64,000 nucleotides of DNA from Fodinibacter sp963811825 (GTDB lineage: Bacteria > Actinomycetota > Actinomycetes > Actinomycetales > Dermatophilaceae), in assembly GCA_963811825.1 (NCBI GenBank), contig CAWESS010000037.1, positions 62,001 to 126,000 of the forward strand, written 5' to 3'. Numbering within the stretch: the stretch's first letter is position 1; each line of letters begins with the position of its first letter. A program made the translations under genes and the position numbers. Positions 58,561-64,000 of this stretch are shown in pieces. A model generated the notes under the pieces. That model was given only the letters and a program-made list of their open reading frames with translations. It did no database searches and was not told where the DNA came from.

Positions 58561-59715
58561 ATGACCCACGCGAAACGGCGACTGCGCCGTGTGCTCGCGC
58601 AGGTCCCCGGCCTGCTGGCCCTGGCCCGGCTCGTGGTGGCCATGGTTCGCATCAGCATGCGCTACCGCGTCACCGGGCTGGCCTCGGAGGCGGGCTTCTT
58701 CGCGATGCTCTCCCTCCCACCCCTCATCCTCGGGCTCGTGGGTGGGCTCGCCTACGTCGCGAACGCCATCGGCCCCGTGAGGGTCGAGGCCGTGATCGAG
58801 GCGATCAACGACTACGCCTCGGAGTTCCTCACCGCCGACGTCATCAAGGACACGCTGCTGCCGACGATCCAGGACGTGGCCAGCGGCCCGCGGTTCGACC
58901 TCCTGTCCCTGGGTTTCCTGCTCTCCCTGTGGTCGGGGTCTCGTGCCCTCAACGTCTTCGTCGACACCATCTCGATCATGTACGGCCAGTCCGGGGTGCG
59001 CGGCATCGTCCGGACCCGCGCGCTGTCCTTCTCGCTGTACATCCTCGCGCTCGCCCTGGGCGTCGTGACCATCCCGCTCGTGCTCCTCGGGCCGAGCCTG
59101 CTCGGCGAGATCCTGCCCCAGGGATGGTCCTGGCTGATCGTCCTGTACTGGCCGCTGGTCACGTTGCTGACCGTCGGCGGGCTCACCAGCCTCTACCACA
59201 TCTCGACCCCGAGACGGTCGCCGTGGCTGCGTGACGCCCCCGGCGCCGTGGTGACCATGGTGCTGTGGATCGTCGCCTCCTTCGTCGTGCGCGGGACGAT
59301 CGCCGCGTCGCTCGGCGGCACGTCGATCTACGGCCCGCTGTCGGCCCCGATCGTGCTGCTCATCTGGCTCTACGCGCTGGCCATCTCCGTGCTCATCGGC
59401 GCTGCCGCCAACGCCGCGATCCGCGAGCTGTGGCCCGCGGAGGAGGACCGCAGCCTGCACGAGCGCCTGGGGGCCTGGGTCGGCGGCCAGTGGCAGCGCC
59501 GGGGTGACCTGCGGCCCCGACCCGCCGGGTGGGACGACCCGTTCGACGGCTACGGCCCCGGGCTGGTGCGGGACGAGGACGACCTGGGGCTGTCCGGCCT
59601 GCGGGAGGCTGCTCGGGGTCCGCTGACCCCCCTGTCGCGGGCCCGCCGGCGCGGTGGGGAGGATGCCGTGCCCGATGTGGTCAGCGCCGGCCACCGGGGC
59701 GACGGCGAGCACTGA
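58561..59715 (+). CDS. YihY/BrkB family membrane protein
   Basis: 384 residues, six transmembrane helices in about 45-290: SEAGFFAMLSLPPLILGLVG, LSLWSGSRALNVFVDTISIM, APIVLLIWLYALAISVLIGA. C-terminal tail charged (RRRGGEDAVPD). Envelope function unknown. Divergent from aidB with a 28-base gap. Confidence 0.9.
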   Translation: MTHAKRRLRRVLAQVPGLLALARLVVAMVRISMRYRVTGLASEAGFFAMLSLPPLILGLVGGLAYVANAIGPVRVEAVIEAINDYASEFLTADVIKDTLLPTIQDVASGPRFDLLSLGFLLSLWSGSRALNVFVDTISIMYGQSGVRGIVRTRALSFSLYILALALGVVTIPLVLLGPSLLGEILPQGWSWLIVLYWPLVTLLTVGGLTSLYHISTPRRSPWLRDAPGAVVTMVLWIVASFVVRGTIAASLGGTSIYGPLSAPIVLLIWLYALAISVLIGAAANAAIRELWPAEEDRSLHERLGAWVGGQWQRRGDLRPRPAGWDDPFDGYGPGLVRDEDDLGLSGLREAARGPLTPLSRARRRGGEDAVPDVVSAGHRGDGEH

Positions 59716-59747
59716 TCGCCGTGGCGGGCCCGGTGGCGGCAGCCGGT

Positions 59748-59777
59748 TTGGCGAACGTCGTGCCTGTCGGATAATGT
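59748..59777 (+). promoter_or_regulatory. tRNA promoter
   Basis: TTGGCG (59748-59753), an 18-base spacer and TAATGT (59772-59777), 45 bases before tRNA-Gly. Close to the housekeeping sigma consensus. Confidence 0.7.
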
Positions 59778-59821
59778 CTGCGAGCACGCCAAGCGCGGTT
59801 CGATGAGCCACGCAGACGCGC

Positions 59822-59894
59822 GCGGATGTAGCTCAGTTGGTAGAGCGCAACCTTGCCAAGGTTGAGGTCGCCGGTTCGAACCCGGTCATCCGCT
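59822..59894 (+). tRNA. tRNA-Gly (anticodon GCC)
   Basis: 73-base cloverleaf: acceptor GCGGATG/CATCCGC, D loop AGTTGGTAG, anticodon stem CAACC TTGCCAA GGTTG with anticodon GCC, T arm GGTTCGAACC. No CCA encoded. Confidence 0.97.
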
Positions 59895-59917
59895 CGAGGG
59901 TTAGCCGCCCCGAACAT

Positions 59918-59988
59918 GGTGGAGTGGCCGAGAGGCGAGGCAGCGGCCTGCAAAGCCGCGTACACGGGTTCAAATCCCGTCTCCACCT
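59918..59988 (+). tRNA. tRNA-Cys (anticodon GCA)
   Basis: 71-base cloverleaf: acceptor GGTGGAG/CTCCACC, anticodon stem GCGGC CTGCAAA GCCGC with anticodon GCA, T arm GGGTTCAAATCCC. Second of the Gly-Cys-Val cluster. Confidence 0.97.
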
Positions 59989-60002
59989 CGAGTAGTACCC
60001 GT

Positions 60003-60053
60003 ACAGCAGCACCGCACGAAACAGCAGCACCACACGAAGACAGCAGCACCCAC
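60003..60053. repeat. three imperfect 17-18 bp tandem copies
   Basis: ACAGCAGCACC-CACGAA recurs three times between tRNA-Cys and tRNA-Val (60003-60053), the last copy shortened. Non-coding. Confidence 0.75.
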
Positions 60054-60127
60054 GGACGCGTAGCGCAGATGGTTAGCGCACCACCTTGACACGGTGGGGG
60101 TCGGAGGTTCGAGTCCTCTCGCGTCCA
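60054..60127 (+). tRNA. tRNA-Val (anticodon GAC)
   Basis: 74-base cloverleaf: acceptor GGACGCG/CGCGTCC, anticodon stem CCACC TTGACAC GGTGG with anticodon GAC, T arm GAGGTTCGAGTCCTC. Confidence 0.96.
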
Positions 60128-60141
60128 CGCAACGACGTAGA

Positions 60142-60163
60142 GCCCGCCGGAGACCCGGCGGGC
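60142..60163 (+). terminator. terminator of the tRNA cluster
   Basis: GCCCGCCGG (60142-60150) and CCGGCGGGC (60155-60163), loop AGAC, followed by TTCGTC. Confidence 0.85.
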
Positions 60164-60179
60164 TTCGTCATGTCCCGGG

Positions 60180-60791
60180 CTACGGCATCATCGCCGTGGC
60201 GAACCACGGGTGGTGCAGGTCGAGGAAGCGCAGGTCCTGCACCTGCTCCATCTCACGGTTGAACGGCTCTGCCAGCTCGTCCGGCATCGGCATCGCCTCG
60301 CCCGCGCGGGCCTCGGCCTCGCTGCGGAACGCCATCGTCTCGGTGAACCAGCCGTCGGCGTCGATGGCGATGGTGCCGCCGATGATCTCCGGGCGTGCCG
60401 CCTGGAGCGCGTCCATGGGCTGCGACATGAACATCCGGAACCGCTGCGGGTCCGCGAGCCTGCCCTGGATCACCTGGACGAAACCGGCGTCGTCCGAACC
60501 GCCGTCGAGCATCATGATCGCGTCGTCGCAGTCGTGGAAGGTGACGTCGCCCTCGAAGCAGCGGCTCGCGGCATCCCACCACATCCCCTGCTCGGGTCGC
60601 AGCGAGTTGCGGGCCGCGGCCTCGCGCGACTCGAACCGGACGACGCCCACGAACTGTCCGTCCTCCGTCATGCCGTACGTGCCGCCGAGCCAGCCCAGCG
60701 CACCGGGCGAGAGGTCCTCGCGCCACCTGTCGAGGTGGCCACGCAGGCCTGCCTCGTCCGAACACCTTCCCTGGATGACCTGAATGAACAT
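60180..60791 (-). CDS. tandem dimeric alpha-beta barrel (ABM-like) protein
   Basis: 203 residues in two related halves: MFIQVIQGRCSDEAGLRGHL and, about 105 residues later, FVQVIQGRLADPQRFRMFM, each with GGT followed by G-F...F strands. Single-chain pseudodimer of a ferredoxin-like barrel as in monooxygenases/antibiotic biosynthesis monooxygenase-like proteins; no active-site evidence. Start ATG 60791 (a TTG at 60797 is possible). Confidence 0.8.
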   Translation of the reverse strand: MFIQVIQGRCSDEAGLRGHLDRWREDLSPGALGWLGGTYGMTEDGQFVGVVRFESREAAARNSLRPEQGMWWDAASRCFEGDVTFHDCDDAIMMLDGGSDDAGFVQVIQGRLADPQRFRMFMSQPMDALQAARPEIIGGTIAIDADGWFTETMAFRSEAEARAGEAMPMPDELAEPFNREMEQVQDLRFLDLHHPWFATAMMP

Positions 60792-61009
60792 CGCCAACCT
60801 CCGATCCTTCCCGAACCCGCTTCACCGTGAAGTGGTCCAGCCATCGACGGTACGCCCGGGCGGCGCGCCTGTCAGTAGCCCGAAATGACCGCCCGCTCCG
60901 GGGGCGAGTGACCGACCAGACAGCCCTCGCACCCCGCCGGCCCGCGCCTGCGGACGTACGGTGGAGGTGGCCCCTGAGGGCCTCTCCTCCGGGCCACGAG
61001 AGGACAGCA

Positions 61010-61522
61010 ATGGCACGCGCACTGGTCGTCTACGAGTCGATGTTCGGCAACTCCGCGAAGGTGGCCCGCGCGGTCGCGGACGGCGTCGCCGAGGTGATGC
61101 CGGTCAAGCTCATCGAGGTGACCTCCGCACCCACGGACCTCGAGGGCGTCGACCTCGTCGTCGCTGGTGGCCCGACGCACGCCTTCTCCATGAGCCGGGA
61201 GACCACGCGGCGCGACGCCCGCATGCAGGGCGCCCACGATGGCTCGGTGGAGACCGGGATGCGCGAGTGGCTCTCGAGCCTGCCGGACGAGCACGGTCGG
61301 TGGTTCGCGGCGTTCGACACGAGGGTGACCAAGGTGCGACGCCTGCCCGGGTCTGCGGCCCACAGTGCCGCTCGGGCGGGTCGGCGGCACGGGTTCACGC
61401 AGGCCATCGCCCCGCAGAGCTTCTACGTGCTCGACGTCGAGGGACCGCTGGCCGAGGGTGAGCTCGAGCGGGCTCACGAATGGGGCGCGGCCGTGGCCGG
61501 CTCGGTCCCCGCCACCGTCTGA
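61010..61522 (+). CDS. flavodoxin-domain protein
   Basis: 170 residues. N-terminal ALVVYESMFGNSAKVARAVA is the FMN phosphate loop (T/S-x-x-G-N variant), GGPTHAFSMSRETTRRDA the second FMN loop. No redox partner domain. ATG preceded by GAGAGGA. It probably carries electrons or regulates; partners unknown. Confidence 0.85.
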   Translation: MARALVVYESMFGNSAKVARAVADGVAEVMPVKLIEVTSAPTDLEGVDLVVAGGPTHAFSMSRETTRRDARMQGAHDGSVETGMREWLSSLPDEHGRWFAAFDTRVTKVRRLPGSAAHSAARAGRRHGFTQAIAPQSFYVLDVEGPLAEGELERAHEWGAAVAGSVPATV

Positions 61523-61575
61523 ACCCGACCTCGGCTAGCCTCGGCCCTGCCCCGGACCGCGCTGGAGGAGTGCCG

Positions 61576-62217
61576 ATGCTTGACTGCCGACCTGCTCTCG
61601 ACGACCTCGTCGAGCGGGCTCTCGCCCTGCGCAGGGACAAGGTTCGGGTGGTGCTCATCGGTGTGGTGGGTGAGCCCGGGGGCGGGAAGTCCACGCTTGC
61701 GGCATCCGTCGTCGAGGGACTGCAGGCGCGAGGCTGCCGGGCCGTGCTGGTGCCCATGGACGGTTTCCACCTCGCCAACGTCGCCCTGGCGTCACTCGGC
61801 CTCGCGAAGCGCAAGGGGGCGATCGAGACCTTCGACGGCGCCGGCTTCGCGGCGTTGCTCACCCGGCTGCGTGCCCAGGGACCGGACATCGTGTGGGCGC
61901 CGACGTACGACCGTTCGGTCGAGGAGTCGGTCGCCGGGGCGATCGGGGTGCCGGCGGGCACCGAGGTCGTCGTCACCGAGGGCAACTACCTCCTCGTCGA
62001 CGACGAGCCGTGGTCGCAGGTGGGTGGGCTGCTCGACGAGGTGTGGGCCGTCCGGACGGACCCCCTGGTGCGCACCGAGCGACTGCAGGCCCGGCACGTG
62101 GAGTTCGGGAAGCACCCCGAGCAGGCCCGGGCCTGGGTGTCCGCCGTCGACGAGCCCAATGCTGCCCTCATCCGCGAGACCCTCCACCGGGCCGACCTCG
62201 ACGTCCTCCTCGGGTAG
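61576..62217 (+). CDS. P-loop nucleoside/nucleotide kinase family protein (uridine kinase-like)
   Basis: 213 residues. Walker A GEPGGGKSTL near 31-40; VPMDGFHLANVAL and APTYDRSVEESV match the uridine/pantothenate kinase-like family that phosphorylates small metabolites (some annotated as fructose-transport-associated kinases). GGAGGAG upstream of the ATG. Substrate unknown. Confidence 0.85.
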   Translation: MLDCRPALDDLVERALALRRDKVRVVLIGVVGEPGGGKSTLAASVVEGLQARGCRAVLVPMDGFHLANVALASLGLAKRKGAIETFDGAGFAALLTRLRAQGPDIVWAPTYDRSVEESVAGAIGVPAGTEVVVTEGNYLLVDDEPWSQVGGLLDEVWAVRTDPLVRTERLQARHVEFGKHPEQARAWVSAVDEPNAALIRETLHRADLDVLLG

Positions 62218-62238
62218 CGCCACCCTCCAGCGCATACG

Positions 62239-63276
62239 ATGCGGGGCGTGTCGGAGGCGAGGTTCGGGTCGCTCGTGGCCCGCGGTGTGAGCGCCGTCAG
62301 CCACGACGCCGACGACCTCACGAGCGGCTTCTGGGTCGTCGTCATCACCTTCGAGGGGCACCTGACCGCGGTGCGCATGGACGAGGTCCTGCGCATCGGC
62401 GAGCGATCAGCGGATGCCGTGGCGTGGCCGCCGCTGCCGGGTGCGTGGCGCACCAGCCTGGACCGCACGGCATACGTCGAGGGGGTCGCCGAGATCCGTC
62501 GGCGCATCGAGGCCGGCACGGTCTACCAGGTGAACCTGTGCCGGGTGATGGAGCACGACCTCGACGAGGGCGCCCGGGTCGGTGCGCTCGGCCTGCGCCT
62601 CGCGGAGGGGAACCCGGCGCCGTACGCCGCGACGATCGACCTGCCGGAGGCCGGGCTCGAGGTGGCGTGTGCCTCGCCCGAGGCCTACCTCGTGCGTCAC
62701 GGCGACCGGGTCACCTCGCGTCCCATCAAGGGGACCGCGCCCACGGCCGACCAGCTGTTGCCCAAGGACTACTCCGAGAACGTCATGATCGTCGACCTCG
62801 TGCGGCACGACCTGGGCCACGTGAGCCTCCCCGGCACGGTCGAGGTCGACCACCTGTGCCGGGTCGAGGAACACCCGGGACTGGTCCACCTCGTCTCCGA
62901 CGTCTCCGGACGGCTGCGGCCCGGCACGACGTGGCGCGACCTGCTCGACGCGAGCTTCCCGCCCGGGTCGGTGAGCGGCGCGCCCAAGCACACGGCGCTG
63001 CTCGCGATCGCCGACCTCGAGCCGGTGCCGCGCGGGCCGTACTGCGGAGCGGTGGGGTGGATCGACGCCGACCGCGGCGAGGCCGAGCTGGCGGTCGGCA
63101 TCCGCACGTTCTGGGCCACGCGCGACTCGGAGGGGCGGCGGGTGCTGCGTTTCGGCACCGGCGCCGGCATCACCTGGGACAGCGACGCGCAGGGGGAGTG
63201 GGCCGAGACCGAGCTGAAGGCGGCGCGTCTGGTCGCCCTCGCCGCAGGGGAGTCACCTCCTCGTGCAAAGGTGTGA
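62239..63276 (+). CDS. pabB: aminodeoxychorismate synthase component I
   Basis: 345 residues, a short chorismate-binding form. AGTVYQVNLCRVME, SPEAYLVRHGDRVTSRPIKG (catalytic Lys in PIKGT), DYSENVMIVDLVRHDLG, SGAPKHTALL, YCGAVGWI. Makes 4-amino-4-deoxychorismate for folate; the start may be ATG 62239 or GTG 62248. PabC follows at once. Confidence 0.93.
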   Translation: MRGVSEARFGSLVARGVSAVSHDADDLTSGFWVVVITFEGHLTAVRMDEVLRIGERSADAVAWPPLPGAWRTSLDRTAYVEGVAEIRRRIEAGTVYQVNLCRVMEHDLDEGARVGALGLRLAEGNPAPYAATIDLPEAGLEVACASPEAYLVRHGDRVTSRPIKGTAPTADQLLPKDYSENVMIVDLVRHDLGHVSLPGTVEVDHLCRVEEHPGLVHLVSDVSGRLRPGTTWRDLLDASFPPGSVSGAPKHTALLAIADLEPVPRGPYCGAVGWIDADRGEAELAVGIRTFWATRDSEGRRVLRFGTGAGITWDSDAQGEWAETELKAARLVALAAGESPPRAKV

Positions 63277-63279
63277 CGC

Positions 63280-64000
63280 ATGACTGACATCAGGGTTTGG
63301 GTCGACGGGGTGCTCGTCGACGCCGACACTCCCGCGGTGAGCGCGGTGGACCACGGGGTGACCGTGGGGGACGGTGCGTTCGAGACCGCCAAGATCGATG
63401 CCGGCGTGCCGTTCGCCGTCACCCGTCACCTGCGACGCCTGGACCGCACGATGGCCGGGCTGGGGTTGCCGCCGGCTGACCACGGGCGGATCCGCGACGG
63501 CATCCGGGCTGTTCTCGATGGTGACCCGATCGACTTCGGGCGGCTGCGCTGGACCGTCACCGGGGGCCGGGGGCCGCTCGGGTCCGACCGGCACGACTCC
63601 GACCTCACGCACATCGTGACGGCCGTGCCGCACGCCCGCCCGGAAGCGCAGGGCCGCGTCGTCACGGTGCCCTGGGTGCGCAACGAGCGAGCCGCGACCG
63701 CCGGGCTGAAGACGACGTCGTACGCCGACAACGTCATCGCCCTCGCCCACGCCAAGGAGCGTGGGGCCGTGGAGGCGATCTTCGCCAACACGCGCGGTGA
63801 GCTGTGCGAGGCGACGGGGAGCAACGTCTTCGTCGTGCTCGACGGGGTGGTGCACACCCCGCCGCTCGACAGCGGCTGCCTGGCGGGCATCACGCGCGAG
63901 CTCGTGCTCGAGTGGTGTCGGGAGGACGGGATCGAGATGGTCGAGGAGGCGCTCCCGCTCGACGTGCTGACCCGGGCCGACGAGGTGTTCCTCACGTCGT
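63280..64000 (+). CDS. pabC: aminodeoxychorismate lyase (PLP, class IV), 3' end outside window
   Basis: 240 visible residues. VWVDGVLVDADTPAVSAVDHG at the start, DGAFETAKI, Lys144 (LKTTSYADN) as PLP lysine, and EATGSNVFVVLDG. Forms p-aminobenzoate after PabB, whose stop is 4 bases upstream; a branched-chain aminotransferase is the alternative family member, less likely here. Confidence 0.9.
   Translation, partial: MTDIRVWVDGVLVDADTPAVSAVDHGVTVGDGAFETAKIDAGVPFAVTRHLRRLDRTMAGLGLPPADHGRIRDGIRAVLDGDPIDFGRLRWTVTGGRGPLGSDRHDSDLTHIVTAVPHARPEAQGRVVTVPWVRNERAATAGLKTTSYADNVIALAHAKERGAVEAIFANTRGELCEATGSNVFVVLDGVVHTPPLDSGCLAGITRELVLEWCREDGIEMVEEALPLDVLTRADEVFLTS

Overview
This is a 64 kb chromosomal window from a high-GC (about 70%) actinobacterium. 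The best guess is Micrococcales, Intrasporangiaceae-like (inference). Reasons: frequent GTG starts and TGATG/ATGA overlaps, a hemE/hemY/hemQ coproporphyrin-type heme set, DUF3000 beside RNase D, a DUF222-HNH nuclease gene, a mycothiol-dependent-type DinB protein and an actinobacterial LexA box. No phage, integrase, IS element or CRISPR array was seen. Both ends cut genes: an APC/KimA-like permease on the left and pabC on the right.

Layout: 0-7 kb carries the permease, a TrmA/RlmD-type RNA methyltransferase and aconitase with an operator-like palindrome and a strong terminator. 7-14 kb carries assimilatory sulfate reduction on the minus strand (sir-cysH-cysD-cysN-cobA) with tight overlaps. A perfect LexA box drives a small divergent gene at 14.25 kb. 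15-20.6 kb carries a secreted Thr-Pro/FnIII protein, a GGDEF-EAL protein with an altered EAL site, and a small sigma factor. 20.7-26 kb carries dxs, a DinB-like protein, a DksA/TraR protein and a broken HNH gene. 26.4-32.6 kb carries an epimerase, an HTH-MurA fusion and the fadA-fadB beta-oxidation operon. 32.7-47.9 kb carries RNase D, DUF3000, a DMT permease, hemE, a group of accessory genes (GNAT, permease, ACT, SRPBCC/TetR, small Cys protein, S41 peptidase, DUF4349), then hemG-hemQ, a DUF559 nuclease gene bracketed by inverted palindromic repeats, and msrB. 48-59.7 kb carries a polymerase-ligase fusion, a hydrolase, a subtilase, a RibD-type reductase, PPK2, an AidB-type dehydrogenase and a YihY membrane protein. 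59.8-64 kb carries tRNA-Gly/Cys/Val, two small proteins, a P-loop kinase and pabB-pabC.

The most striking overall property is more than 25 apparent 1- or 2-base deletions that break about 14 genes, including the normally essential dxs, while long neighbours (acnA, sir, fadB, hemE, the ligase) are intact. Each break can be read through by changing frame, with conserved protein on both sides. This looks more like consensus sequence error than real decay, although the HNH gene and a nucleoside-transporter remnant may be genuine wreckage.

Best candidates for something undescribed: the DUF559/AbiEi-like gene held between two inverted copies of a hairpin repeat (46.24-47.43 kb), the LexA-controlled small gene at 14.25 kb, the HTH-MurA fusion with an intact catalytic set, and the small Cys protein upstream of the S41 peptidase.
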